Shown: positions 7,437 to 16,495, counted from the stretch's first letter. The stretch is DNA of 28,011 bases from Spirochaetaceae bacterium (GCA_026710565.1 JAPOQV010000096.1:1-28011); one strand, 5' to 3'. Numbers and translations are program-made. The notes: generated from the sequence alone by a model not told the origin.

Positions 7437-9335
7437 TTACTGGCGGATGAAGTACTGCTCCGCCGCGGTCAGTCCGATGTAGCGCCCTACCAGAGAGTCG
7501 AAGATCGACTCGTCCGGAACGTTGCGGAGGTGGTTCTTCACGATCAGCGTTTCCTTCACTCCGCCGACCATGCCCAGGACCCAGATGTTCTCCGCCTGCA
7601 GCTCCAGGATGCGATGGAACAGCTCGTTCTTCTTCGCGGTGTCGGGCGTCTGCTTGATCTGGTCGTAGGCGCCCAACGCCTCCTTCATCGCCTCCGGCGG
7701 TTCCTGACCGTCGGCGCCACCGCTGTTGTACCAGACTCCCAGATCGGGTCCGAAGTCGCTGCCTGACGACGTCGGGATCAGGAAGACGGGGTTGCTCGGA
7801 TACATCATGAAGCCCATCTCCCACACGTTGATCTGCGTCTCGTTTGCGTTGCGCCGCGCGCGATAGGCGCTGCGCTCGGTGTGGTTTGCGTTGGCCTTGA
7901 TGCCGATGTCGCCCCAGTACTCGATCACCAGCTCGATGGAGTCGATGGTGGCGGTCTTCTCGCCGGGAGAGTCGAGCAGCAGGGACAGGGTCTCGCCGTC
8001 AGGACGCAGCCGGAAGCCATCGCCGTCACGTTGCGTGAGCCCGATCGCGTCGAGCAACTGATTGGCGCGCTCCGGATCGTAGTCGGCGTAGGCCGCGGCG
8101 TACTCCGGCTTGAACAGCGGCGACAGCGCGACCACGGTTGCCTGCCGCGGCTGGCCCTGGCCGTCAAACACGAGCTGGTTGATTTCCTCGCGATCGATCG
8201 CCAGCGACAGCGCCTGCCGGAAACGCGCATCCTGGAACAGCTCGCGCAGCACCAGGTCGGGAGTCGACTGGTTGAAGAACAGCGCGGCGTCGGAGCCGAT
8301 CCCGGTAGGCCATTCCAGGATGCGATAGTCGCCCCGCTCCTGGTTGTCGTAGAACAGCGTGAAGTTGGCGGGATTCAGGTAGCGCATCTGGAAGTCGAAC
8401 TCGCCCGCCATGGTCTTCAGATTGAGCGTCTCGGCCGTGGTCGTGATCGCGATGGCCACCTCGTCGATGTAGGGGAGCTGATTGCCGGCCTGATCCACCT
8501 TCCAGTAGTAGGGGTTGCGTTCGTACACCGTCAGCGTCGGGGAGTCCTCGAAGGATGTCTTGACCGCCCATGCGTTCAACACCGGGTAGTCGTGGTTCTG
8601 CGCCCGATACCAGTCGCGGTTGTTGCGGAAAAGCTGGGTCCAGTCCTCGAAGCCGGCCTCCTTTGCCATCGCCTGCACCTTGTCGGCGTCGGTGTAATCG
8701 GCGTGGAACTGCTCCATGTAGTGTTTCGGAGCGAAGATGTTGCCCCGGGTGGTGGCGAAGTCGTTCAGCAGCAGCCCCGGCGGCGCGGCGAAGGCCCAGC
8801 TCACCGTCGTGTCGTCGATCTTCTCGCCGACGGGCAGCTCGCCGGCCACCAGCAGCCAGCCCGGTTTGCCAGGCGAGAGGTCGTCGTTGCGCACGAAGTC
8901 GTCGAGCCAGAAGACGATGTCGTCGGCCGTGAACGGCTGGCCGTCGGACCACTTCATGCCGTCGCGCAGGTACATGGTGATGGTACGGCCGTCTTCGGAG
9001 AACTCCCAGTCGCGGAACACGTTCGGGATGATCACGTCGGCGGCGCGGTTCCATCGTGCCGCGAAGTCGTAGGTGGCGTAGCTGTACACGCCCAGTTGGC
9101 TCTGCGTCGGGATACCGAAGGTCCAGCGGCCGCCGTACTGGCCCACCTCCTCGACGGTCTGAATCACCATCGGCTCGGTGGGGACCCGCTCCTGGACCGG
9201 GGGAAGCGCCCCCTCCTGAACCATCGCGGACAGCGTCGGGGCTTCGTGGTACTGCATCTGTGCCAAGAGGCCCGGTGCCGTCAGGACCAGGCCGAGCAGT
9301 ACCGCGATGCACGATATGGGTTTCCGGTTCGTCAT
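7437..9335 (-). CDS. ABC transporter substrate-binding protein, family 5 (peptide/opine type)
   Basis: 632-residue periplasmic solute-binding protein. A signal peptide is clear: MTNRKP followed by a hydrophobic core, with probable cleavage after GLLA (about residue 25); no lipobox Cys is seen. The mature part carries family-5 features: FGIPTQSQLGVYSY, an EDGRTITMYLRDGMKWSDGQPFTADD-type segment (described as W-S-D-G-x-P-F-T-A-D-D), and LSLAIDREEIN. At over 600 residues it belongs to the long subgroup. The start is supported by a strong GGAGGA ribosome site just upstream of the ATG at 9335. It is divergent from the two permease genes, with which it presumably works. The ligand is unknown; peptides, opines or oligosaccharides are all possible for the family. 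Confidence 0.92.
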   Translation of the reverse strand: MTNRKPISCIAVLLGLVLTAPGLLAQMQYHEAPTLSAMVQEGALPPVQERVPTEPMVIQTVEEVGQYGGRWTFGIPTQSQLGVYSYATYDFAARWNRAADVIIPNVFRDWEFSEDGRTITMYLRDGMKWSDGQPFTADDIVFWLDDFVRNDDLSPGKPGWLLVAGELPVGEKIDDTTVSWAFAAPPGLLLNDFATTRGNIFAPKHYMEQFHADYTDADKVQAMAKEAGFEDWTQLFRNNRDWYRAQNHDYPVLNAWAVKTSFEDSPTLTVYERNPYYWKVDQAGNQLPYIDEVAIAITTTAETLNLKTMAGEFDFQMRYLNPANFTLFYDNQERGDYRILEWPTGIGSDAALFFNQSTPDLVLRELFQDARFRQALSLAIDREEINQLVFDGQGQPRQATVVALSPLFKPEYAAAYADYDPERANQLLDAIGLTQRDGDGFRLRPDGETLSLLLDSPGEKTATIDSIELVIEYWGDIGIKANANHTERSAYRARRNANETQINVWEMGFMMYPSNPVFLIPTSSGSDFGPDLGVWYNSGGADGQEPPEAMKEALGAYDQIKQTPDTAKKNELFHRILELQAENIWVLGMVGGVKETLIVKNHLRNVPDESIFDSLVGRYIGLTAAEQYFIRQ

Positions 9336-9572
9336 GGGATTCCTCCACCCGTACGAGAGGGCGAAGTGGACGTCCGGTTCTCCGCCTGCTCACGTGATTG
9401 TCTGCAAGCGCGCAGTTGAATCCGATAACCTTGCACGCGCGCCGAATACCGTCAAGGACAGCGGGCGGCAGGCAGGCGCACGGCCCGTTCCTGCGTCCGG
9501 TGGACGGCGTGATGGGATCGTTGCACAGTTCCAGCCGCGCTCGCGGTTCGGCCGCGGCGCCGCGGCACACCC

Positions 9573-10568
9573 ATGGGACGATTCATCGGCCAAAGACTGC
9601 TGCTCATGGTACCGACGCTCGTGCTCGTCTCGGTGGTGTCGTTCGTGATCATCCAGCTCCCGCCCGGTGACTACCTGAACACCTACGCCGCCACCCTGGA
9701 AGCCAGCGGCGACCTGGTCGACGCGGCCACGCTGGAGGCGCTGAAGGCGCAGTACGGACTGGACGATCCGTTCCACGTCCAGTATCTGAAGTGGGTTTCG
9801 GGGTTCGTGCGGGGCGACTTCGGGCACTCCTTCGAACAGCGCCGTCCGGTGGGGGAGCTGATCGGCGACCGCCTGATGCTGACCGTCGTGATCTCGCTGG
9901 CGACGCTGCTGTTCACGTGGGTGGTGGCCATTCCCGTGGGCATCTACTCGGCGACCGCCCAGTACTCGCTGAGCGACTACGCGGTGACGTTCCTGGGATT
10001 CGTCGGCCTGGCAACGCCCAACTTCCTGCTTGCGCTGATCCTGATGTTCGTCGGCTACCGCTACCTCGACATCAGCGTGGGCGGGTTGTTCTCCATGGAG
10101 TTCGTCGATGCGCCCTGGAGCCTGGCGCGCGTGCTCGACCTGGTGAGCCACCTGTGGATCCCGATCATCGTGGTGGGGACCGGGGGGACGGCGGGACTGA
10201 TCCGCGTGATGCGCGCCAACCTGCTGGACGAGTTGCGCAAACAGTACGTGATCACCGCACGGTCGCGCGGCGTGGCGGAGACGCGACTGCTCTTCAAGTA
10301 TCCGGTGCGCCTGGCACTGAACCCGATCGTGAGCAGCGTCGGCTGGCTGTTGCCGGAGTTGATTTCGGGCGCGGAGATCACCGCCGTGGTGTTGAGCCTG
10401 CCTACCTCCGGGCCGCTGCTCCTGCGCGCCCTGCTCAGCCAGGACATGTACCTGGCCGGCACCTTCGTCATGTTCCTGGCCGCTCTGACGGTGATCGGCA
10501 CGCTGGTCTCGGACGTCCTGCTCGCCATCATCGACCCGCGCATCAGGTTCGGCCGCCGTGGTGACTGA
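9573..10568 (+). CDS. ABC transporter permease, DppB type
   Basis: 331-residue inner-membrane permease of the binding-protein-dependent type. An N-terminal membrane helix (about 8-28, LLLMVPTLVLVSVVSFVII) is followed by a periplasmic stretch with YGLDDPFHVQYLKW and GDFGHSF, both typical of DppB/OppB. Five more helices follow from about residue 100. The EAA loop that contacts the ATPase is visible as ITARSRGVAETRLLFKY. The ATG at 9573 has no good ribosome site; no better start is seen. The stop overlaps the next permease's start by 11 bases. The 237-base gap to the divergent binding-protein gene presumably holds both promoters, but I see no convincing -10/-35 pair there. Confidence 0.93.
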   Translation: MGRFIGQRLLLMVPTLVLVSVVSFVIIQLPPGDYLNTYAATLEASGDLVDAATLEALKAQYGLDDPFHVQYLKWVSGFVRGDFGHSFEQRRPVGELIGDRLMLTVVISLATLLFTWVVAIPVGIYSATAQYSLSDYAVTFLGFVGLATPNFLLALILMFVGYRYLDISVGGLFSMEFVDAPWSLARVLDLVSHLWIPIIVVGTGGTAGLIRVMRANLLDELRKQYVITARSRGVAETRLLFKYPVRLALNPIVSSVGWLLPELISGAEITAVVLSLPTSGPLLLRALLSQDMYLAGTFVMFLAALTVIGTLVSDVLLAIIDPRIRFGRRGD

Positions 10569-11685
10569 GGCGCGGGCCGATTCGGAGGCAGCGCGCACCG
10601 CGGCCGAGGAGCGTCTCTACCTTGCGTCGCAATGGCGGCTGATGTGGCTGCGCTTCCGCCGTCATCGGGTGGCGGTGGCGGCCACCGCCGTGGTGGCCTT
10701 CCTCTATTGCCTCGGCGCACTGTGCGAGTTCATCGCTCCGTATGGCCTGAACACCCGACGCGTGGAGTTCGTCTATGCCCCGCCGCAGCGCCTGCACGTC
10801 GTGCATGAGGGCCGTCTGCAGGCGCCGTTCGTGTATCGGATGACGCGGGAGGTGGATCCCAAGTCGCGGCGCAAGACCTATACCGAGGACCGTACGACGC
10901 CCTACCCGGTCGAACTGTTCACCCGCGGCGAGAGCTATCGCTTCTGGGGTTTGTTCGAAACCGACCTGCACCTGTTCGGCGTCGCCGACGAGGCGACGTT
11001 CTTCCTGGTCGGGACGGACCGGCTGGGCCGCGACCTGTTCTCCCGCATCGTCTACGGCGCCCGGATCTCGCTCTCGATCGGCCTGATCGGCGTGGCTCTG
11101 AGCCTGATCATGGGGCTGATCCTGGGCGGGATCTCCGGGTACCTCGGGGGCGTGACCGACACGATCATCCAGCGCGCGATCGAGCTGCTGCGCTCGTTCC
11201 CGTCCATACCGCTGTGGATGGCGCTGAGCGCCGCGGTGCCGGCCGAGTGGCCGCCGTTGCAGGTGTACTTCGCGGTCACCATCATCCTGTCGGTGCTGGG
11301 CTGGACCGGCCTGGCGCGCGTGGTGCGCGGCAAGCTTCTCTCGCTGCGCGAGGAGGAATTCGTGACCGCCGCGGTGGTCGCCGGCGCCTCGGAAGCGGCG
11401 ATCATCGGCCGCCATCTGTTGCCGTCGTTCATGAGTCACATCATCGTCACCATCACGTTGAGCATCCCGGGAATGATACTGGCGGAGACCGCGCTGAGCT
11501 TTCTGGGCATCGGGCTGCGGCCGCCCGTGACCAGTTGGGGCGTACTGCTGCACGAGGCCCAGAACATCAACGCCGTGGGACTCAATCCGTGGCTGCTGAT
11601 CCCGGCGTTCTTCGTGATCGCCGCGGTACTGGCGTTCAACTTCGTCGGCGACGGCCTGCGCGATGCGGCCGATCCGTACGCATAG
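10558..11685 (+). CDS. ABC transporter permease, DppC type with long periplasmic insert
   Basis: 375-residue partner permease. The start is a GTG at 10558 (or the adjacent GTG at 10561) inside the end of the first permease gene, indicating translational coupling. After the cytoplasmic N-terminus (LASQWRLMWLRFRRHR) and first helix (about 40-60) comes an insert of roughly 80 residues before the LVGTDRLGRDLFSR motif that marks the start of the DppC core. This explains a length about 75 residues above ordinary DppC; the extended form is a known conserved subfamily. The EAA loop reads FVTAAVVAGASEAAIIGRH, and the C-terminus ends GDGLRDAADPYA as in the family. No ATP-binding subunit gene follows, so it must use one encoded elsewhere. 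Confidence 0.93.
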   Translation: MVTEARADSEAARTAAEERLYLASQWRLMWLRFRRHRVAVAATAVVAFLYCLGALCEFIAPYGLNTRRVEFVYAPPQRLHVVHEGRLQAPFVYRMTREVDPKSRRKTYTEDRTTPYPVELFTRGESYRFWGLFETDLHLFGVADEATFFLVGTDRLGRDLFSRIVYGARISLSIGLIGVALSLIMGLILGGISGYLGGVTDTIIQRAIELLRSFPSIPLWMALSAAVPAEWPPLQVYFAVTIILSVLGWTGLARVVRGKLLSLREEEFVTAAVVAGASEAAIIGRHLLPSFMSHIIVTITLSIPGMILAETALSFLGIGLRPPVTSWGVLLHEAQNINAVGLNPWLLIPAFFVIAAVLAFNFVGDGLRDAADPYA

Positions 11686-11711
11686 GAAGCGTTACGCGTG
11701 AGGAAGAGACG

Positions 11712-12899
11712 ATGACGCTGTCGGCCTGGAACCGGCGCCGGGGGAAGCTCCAGGAGGAGCTGTGGCGCATCCTGGGCCGGCCGCGGGCGACCGTGAAGCC
11801 GGCCGGCGAGGTGCGCGACCGCATCGAGTGGGACGGCGTCGCGGTCGAGAAACTGGTCTACGAGACCGAGCCCGGGCAGGCGGCTCCGGCGCTACTGTAT
11901 CTGCCGACCGCGTGCCCGCCGCCGTTTCCGGCGATAGTGGTCTGCATGGGGCACGGGGAGAGCAAGACCACGCCCGGCCCGCTCCACGCGGGGCCGCTGT
12001 TCGCCCGCCTTGGCATCGCCTGCCTGTGCGCGGATCCGATCGGCGAGGAGGAGCGCAACCGCGCCGGGCTCTGCGGCACCCGCGCGCACGACGCGGCGGA
12101 CGTGTCCGCCAGCTCCCGCGGCGCCGGCCGCAAGGTGGTCGGCAAGATGGTGTGGGACCTGATGATGGGACTGGGCTACCTGGCCACGCGCCGCGACGTC
12201 GACGCGCAGCGGCTCGGCTGCGCCGGGGTCTCGCTCGGCGGCACCGTGGCCGGCTACCTGCTGGCGCTGGACGAGCGGTTGAAGATGGCGATTCCCGCCG
12301 GCTGGTTCTTCCGGCCGGAAGACCGCACGATCGGCAAGGACTGCTCGCGCATCCCGGCGCAGGAGATGCAGCAGGTGATGAGCAACGGGGAGCTGCTGGG
12401 GCTGGCGGCCCCGCACTGCGCCGTGCTGGTGGCCAACGGCGACGCGGATATCGTGATCGACAAGCAGGGAAGCGGGATGGTGGCGGTGCGCGGCCTGGGC
12501 GCGAGCCTGGAGCAGGCGCAGGAGATCTACCGCCTGTACGCGGGAGCGGAGGGCCGCATCGCCACGCTGCTGGAGCCCGGCGGGGGGCACCGCCATTACT
12601 ACCTGGGCAAGCCGGCGCTGCTGTGGGCGCACACGCACCTGCAGGCGGCCGGCATCTCCGCGGCAGAGCTGACAGGGCTGACCGAGATGCTGTTCGGCGA
12701 CTGGGCGGACCGTTGCGGGGTGGCGCTGGAGGCGCTGTACGGCACGCCGCTGCACTTCCGCGGGCTGCGCCTGCCCGATCTGCGGGTGCGGCCGTTGCCG
12801 GAAGAGCACCGGCGCTGCCTTGAGCCCGGTGAGGTGGGTACGGCGCGATTCACCCTCGAGGGGTGGCTGGACAGCGTGGTCCCCGGCGGGGCCGGTTGA
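11712..12899 (+). CDS. Alpha/beta-hydrolase, acetyl-esterase-like
   Basis: 395 residues from the ATG at 11712; the frame is open well upstream, but that part lies inside the permease gene. The fold is alpha/beta-hydrolase: the central motif GVSLGG places the nucleophile Ser at 174, the acid is probably D244 or D246 in NGDADIVID, and the His is H293 or H295 in GGGHRHYY. The overall arrangement (LLYLPTACPPPFPAIVVCMGHG, then a large lid region) resembles acetyl xylan esterase or dienelactone-hydrolase-like enzymes. No signal peptide is visible, so it is probably cytoplasmic. It sits 26 bases after the second permease and 17 before the M14 homologue, in one likely operon, suggesting that it processes imported ligand. 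The exact substrate is unknown. Confidence 0.83.
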   Translation: MTLSAWNRRRGKLQEELWRILGRPRATVKPAGEVRDRIEWDGVAVEKLVYETEPGQAAPALLYLPTACPPPFPAIVVCMGHGESKTTPGPLHAGPLFARLGIACLCADPIGEEERNRAGLCGTRAHDAADVSASSRGAGRKVVGKMVWDLMMGLGYLATRRDVDAQRLGCAGVSLGGTVAGYLLALDERLKMAIPAGWFFRPEDRTIGKDCSRIPAQEMQQVMSNGELLGLAAPHCAVLVANGDADIVIDKQGSGMVAVRGLGASLEQAQEIYRLYAGAEGRIATLLEPGGGHRHYYLGKPALLWAHTHLQAAGISAAELTGLTEMLFGDWADRCGVALEALYGTPLHFRGLRLPDLRVRPLPEEHRRCLEPGEVGTARFTLEGWLDSVVPGGAG

Positions 12900-12916
12900 A
12901 ACAGGAGGAACGCAGG

Positions 12917-14128
12917 ATGACCGAGACTGAGCACGGACTGGCGGACTACGATCCGCGGTGGGAGCGCGGGACGCGCGGCGGACGGGGCGACGTATTCGCG
13001 GACGCGGAGGTGCTGCTGGCCTCCGACTTCGAGGGCGCCAACGGCTGCAACTTTCGGGCGCTGGCGCCCGACCACTATGCAGTGGATCTCGAAAAGGAGC
13101 CGGGCACGCACCGCTTCGGCGGCCTAGGCTACTACGTGTGCGTGGGGGTGCGCAACGAGCTGCCGAGCCGGCGCCGCGTGCGGTTGCGCCTGAACGCCCC
13201 GTTCGAGGGCACCTGGGGAGAGCAGTCGGCCAGCTTCCAGGTGCGGCACGCCGGCGATTGGAGCGAGATCCCGGCCGGCGACATCCACCGCGTGCCGGAC
13301 CTGCCCGACTCCCTTGACCTTGACCTGACGCTGCCGCCGGGTGGCGAGGAGGGCGACGGCACGATCTTCCTGAGCAACTACCACTGGTGGCCCTACACCG
13401 AGATGCTGGACTGGCTGCAGACGGTCGAATCCGGCACGGTGCGGAAAATCGGCACCAGCTTCCAGGGCCGCGCGGTGTACGCTGTCGAGTTCGGCGACCC
13501 CGGAAATCCCGCCATGGTGCACACCCAGACGCCGCAGCCGTCCGAGATGGGCAGCCTGGCCTGCCGGGCGCTGATCGACTTCCTGAGCTCGGGCAGCGCC
13601 GAGGCGGACGCCATCGTCGAGCGCTTCCACGTCTGCTTCATTCCCATGACCAACCCGGACGGGACGGTGCTCGGCTACGGGGTCAGCGACTCGCAGGGGC
13701 GGTTCCCGTACCTGGAGGGCAAGAAGGGCGCCGAGCATCTCCCGGAAGCCACGCCGGAGATCCGAAACGTCTGGAGCTACCTGGAGGAGAAGCGCCCCTG
13801 GCTGTTCTGGGAGTGGCACTCCAACCACTGGAAGCGGCGCCCGGGCCACATGCTGCTGCGCTACCGCCCGGAGTGCCTGGAGGACGCCGCATTGCGGGAG
13901 ATCTGGTACGACATCGACGAGCGGCTGCTGGCGCTGCCCGATACCCACCACGGCAACTGGACCGGCCACGAGGAGGGCCTGTATCAGGCAAGCCTGGGCT
14001 TCCAGGCGGTGCTCCGGCTGAACGCCATTTCCTGCATGGTGAAGCAGCACGACAAGTTCCCCCTGGAGCAGAGCCGGCGCCACGCCATCGCCTGCCTGCA
14101 GGTGGCCGCCGACGCCTGGCGCGAGTGA
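12917..14128 (+). CDS. M14 zinc-carboxypeptidase family protein, first zinc ligand apparently Gln
   Basis: 403 residues from the ATG at 12917, preceded by a clear AGGAGG ribosome site. The N-terminal roughly 150 residues form a beta-rich domain like that before the catalytic domain of cytosolic carboxypeptidases. The M14 landmarks follow: the HxxE zinc segment is represented by TPQPSEMG (Q207, E210), the substrate-binding segment by PMTNPDGTVLGYG, and the third ligand by WEWHSNHW (H301). The His of HxxE is therefore Gln, unless H202 five residues earlier takes its place. It may be inactive, use a different ligand, or represent a distinct subfamily. It is the last intact gene of the permease operon, where peptide or amide cleavage of imported ligand is plausible. 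Confidence 0.75.
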   Translation: MTETEHGLADYDPRWERGTRGGRGDVFADAEVLLASDFEGANGCNFRALAPDHYAVDLEKEPGTHRFGGLGYYVCVGVRNELPSRRRVRLRLNAPFEGTWGEQSASFQVRHAGDWSEIPAGDIHRVPDLPDSLDLDLTLPPGGEEGDGTIFLSNYHWWPYTEMLDWLQTVESGTVRKIGTSFQGRAVYAVEFGDPGNPAMVHTQTPQPSEMGSLACRALIDFLSSGSAEADAIVERFHVCFIPMTNPDGTVLGYGVSDSQGRFPYLEGKKGAEHLPEATPEIRNVWSYLEEKRPWLFWEWHSNHWKRRPGHMLLRYRPECLEDAALREIWYDIDERLLALPDTHHGNWTGHEEGLYQASLGFQAVLRLNAISCMVKQHDKFPLEQSRRHAIACLQVAADAWRE

Positions 14129-14272
14129 ATGCACCGGCGCCGGCTGCTGTCACAGGCCATCGGACAGTGGAAGCTGGAACACTACGTCCGGTTGTACGCG
14201 GACGGTAAGCTGACACTTGCGCGGGCGGCTCGGGATGCCGTGGTCTCCTTGTGGGAGATAGTCGATCGCGCC
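14129..14272 (+). pseudogene. Remnant of a second UPF0175-like antitoxin gene
   Basis: Immediately after the M14 gene's TGA the reading frame encodes LLSQAIGQWKLEHYVRLY and DGKLTLARAARDAVVSLWE, nearly the same as the core of the antitoxin at 5483-5806. At DNA level 14139-14259 aligns without gaps to 5586-5706 with about 108 of 121 bases identical by eye. The first about 33 codons of the intact gene are missing, and similarity fades after about 14272. No PIN partner lies next to it. It is best read as a decayed duplicate or the scar of a lost toxin-antitoxin module. It fills the gap between the M14 and epimerase genes; the frame remains open to 14395. Confidence 0.85.
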
Positions 14273-14316
14273 GGGGAGTCGGTCGCGCTCACTTCGCCGC
14301 GACGCTACGCTACCGC

Positions 14317-15288
14317 ATGCGCGTGCTCGTCACCGGCGGCAGCGGCATCGTCGGCAGCTACCTGCGCCGTGCCCTCGCGCCGACGCGTCGGCTGACCTGC
14401 TTCAGCCGCACGGCGCCCGCCGAACCCTGGGACGCCTGGATCGGCGGCGACCTGATGGACGCCGACGGCCTGCGCCGCGCCTGCGCCGGTCAGGACGCGG
14501 TCATCCACTTGGCCGCGGTGCCCGGTCCCGGCAGAACGGCTCCGGCCGAACTGCTCACGCTCAACGTCATCGGCACGGTCAACGTGCTGGAGGCGGCCGT
14601 CGCCTGCGGGGTCGGGCGGGTGGTACTCGCCTCCTCCGCCGCCGCCACCGGCTTCTCCTTTCAGACGCACGACATCATCCCGCGCTACCTCCCGATCGAC
14701 GAAGCGCATCCGGACGCGCCGCAGGACGAGTACGGGCTCAGCAAGTTGCTGGCCGAGGCTGCCTGCAAGCGCTACACCGACCGTCACGGTCTGCCCACGA
14801 TCTGCCTGCGGATCAATCACAACTGGTGCGTCGACCGCGCGGGCGCCGAGGTGGCGGTGCGCTGCGGCTGGGCCGGCCGCGCCGGCATGACCCGCGAGCG
14901 GCTCTGGGACGAGCGCTACCGGCGCGCGCTCCGGGACCCGGACGGCGCGTGGCCGACGCCCGGACCGCCGCCGCCGCGCAACCTGCTGTGGGCGGTGACC
15001 GACCTGCGCGAAGCGGCGGCCGCCTTCGGCCTGGCACTGGACGCCACCGGTCTCCGGCACGAGGTGTTCCTGATCGCCGGCGCCGACACCTGCAGCCTGA
15101 TCCCGACGCCGGAGCTGCTGGACCGGCACTTCCCGGACGTCGAGCGGCGCGCGCCGCTGACCGGGTTCGACTCGCCCTTCAGCTCCTCCAAGGCGACCGA
15201 GCTGCTGGGCTACCGGCCGCGCTCGGGGTGGCGCGGCAGCGACTTCGAAGCCTGGCTGCAGGCGCAACCGGAGGAGCCGAGCGCATGA
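14317..15288 (+). CDS. NAD-dependent epimerase/dehydratase family protein
   Basis: 323-residue extended SDR. The fold begins MRVLVTGGSGIVGSYL, giving the GxxGxxG loop at about 7-13, so the ATG at 14317 is chosen over in-frame starts upstream. Other landmarks are GGDLMD, VIHLAAVPGPG, NVIGTVNVLEAA, LASSAAATG and the catalytic Y139-GLS-K143. The C-terminal half, with FDSPFSSSKATELLGYRPR, resembles uronate-dehydrogenase-like or sugar-nucleotide epimerase proteins of this family. The stop overlaps the amidohydrolase start (ATGA), so the two are translationally coupled and probably serve one pathway, likely sugar or uronate-like catabolism. The exact substrate is inference. Confidence 0.9.
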   Translation: MRVLVTGGSGIVGSYLRRALAPTRRLTCFSRTAPAEPWDAWIGGDLMDADGLRRACAGQDAVIHLAAVPGPGRTAPAELLTLNVIGTVNVLEAAVACGVGRVVLASSAAATGFSFQTHDIIPRYLPIDEAHPDAPQDEYGLSKLLAEAACKRYTDRHGLPTICLRINHNWCVDRAGAEVAVRCGWAGRAGMTRERLWDERYRRALRDPDGAWPTPGPPPPRNLLWAVTDLREAAAAFGLALDATGLRHEVFLIAGADTCSLIPTPELLDRHFPDVERRAPLTGFDSPFSSSKATELLGYRPRSGWRGSDFEAWLQAQPEEPSA

Positions 15289-16445
15289 GCGACGACGCAA
15301 CGCCGCGATGGACCGGCGGCGGCTGGGTGCTTCCGGGCGCGGCCGGCGACACGCCGGTCATCGACGCGCACTACCACATCTTTCCTCGGCTCGGATCGCA
15401 GCCGCAGGGCATCGCGCCCGCGCTGCGGCTGAAGTTCTGGCAGTACCACTCGCGCGAATGGGTCGACTTCTGGCGCACGGACACCGGCGAGCACGTCACC
15501 GACCCCCTGCTGGAGTTCGGCTCCCCCTCCATCGCCGACATGCCGGACGTGGGGTTTCACCTCACCGACCACGGGCAGGCGGAGATCAGTGTCGGCGGGG
15601 TCGGCTACCGGATGCAGATCTATCCGCCGAGCCTCACGAACAACGAGGCGACGCCCGAGCGGATGGTGGGCGAGATGGACCTGGCGGGCGTAGACGTCGG
15701 CGTCCTGCAGTCCGACCACGTCTACGGCGACCTGAACGAGTACTACGCCGAGGCGTCCGCACGGTACCCCGGCCGCTTCATCGCGCTGGCGCAGATCTGG
15801 GAGCCGGAGGCGGACGATTCGGCCCGGCTGGCGCGGTTGCGGGCCGGCTTCGACGAACTGGGGATGCGCGGCCTGTACTTCAGCGTGGAGCCGCTGTCGG
15901 TCATGCAGGTCGACCGCTCGCTCAACGACCCCACCTTCGACGCCCTCTGGCGGCTGGTCGAGGAGCGGCTCCTGCCGGTGTTCTGGTTCCTGGACGACCG
16001 CGCGCTCGACCGCGTGGGCCTGTTCATGCGCCGGGTCGCCGAGCTCGACGAGTGGACGCGGCGCCATCCGGCGGTGCCGTGCGTGATCACCCACGGCCTG
16101 GTGCCGGCGGCGATCATCCATGAGATCGGCGTGCCGGAGGAGCTGCTGCGCGTGCTCGACCGGCCGCAGGTGCACGCCGAGCTGCTGATGCCGGCCAAGT
16201 GGCCGGACTACCCGTACCCGGAAGGCCGGAAGCTGCTGCGCGAGCTACGCGACCGCGCCGGCGCCGAGTCGCTGCTGTGGGGCAGCGACAGCCCGTACGG
16301 GATGACGCAGTGGTGCACGTACCGGCAGTCGCTCGACTTCATCCGCGTGCACTGTGACTTCCTGTCGGCGGCGGAGAAGGCATCGATCCTGGGCGGCAAC
16401 GCCGCCCGCCTGTTCGGCCTGGAACGCGCGAAGCCGAAGGGCTGA
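15285..16445 (+). CDS. Amidohydrolase family 2 metal-dependent hydrolase
   Basis: 386-residue TIM-barrel metal hydrolase or decarboxylase of the amidohydrolase-2 (ACMSD-related) group. The metal-binding HxH is at VIDAHYHIF (H29, H31). A later His lies in CVITHG (H270) and the catalytic Asp in LWGSDSPYG (D335), a placement typical of the group. FIALAQIWEPEA and GMRGLYF are further family-like segments, and the C-terminus ends GGNAARLFGL as usual. It starts at the ATG overlapping the epimerase stop and is followed 50 bases later by the interrupted sulfatase. Members hydrolyse lactones or C-N bonds, or decarboxylate; with an epimerase/dehydrogenase next to it a lactonase role is plausible but unproven. 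Confidence 0.88.
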   Translation: MSDDATPRWTGGGWVLPGAAGDTPVIDAHYHIFPRLGSQPQGIAPALRLKFWQYHSREWVDFWRTDTGEHVTDPLLEFGSPSIADMPDVGFHLTDHGQAEISVGGVGYRMQIYPPSLTNNEATPERMVGEMDLAGVDVGVLQSDHVYGDLNEYYAEASARYPGRFIALAQIWEPEADDSARLARLRAGFDELGMRGLYFSVEPLSVMQVDRSLNDPTFDALWRLVEERLLPVFWFLDDRALDRVGLFMRRVAELDEWTRRHPAVPCVITHGLVPAAIIHEIGVPEELLRVLDRPQVHAELLMPAKWPDYPYPEGRKLLRELRDRAGAESLLWGSDSPYGMTQWCTYRQSLDFIRVHCDFLSAAEKASILGGNAARLFGLERAKPKG

Positions 16446-16495
16446 ATCCGGCGTGCCCGATCGAGCGGTTCGCGGCCTCCCGGTGGCTGGAGTCG

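Noticed and set aside
9336..9572. Divergent promoters between the binding-protein and permease genes
   Set aside because: A TTGACG on the minus strand near 9450-9455 has no acceptable -10 at 16-18 bases; no convincing pair on the plus strand either. Promoters are expected here but not identified.
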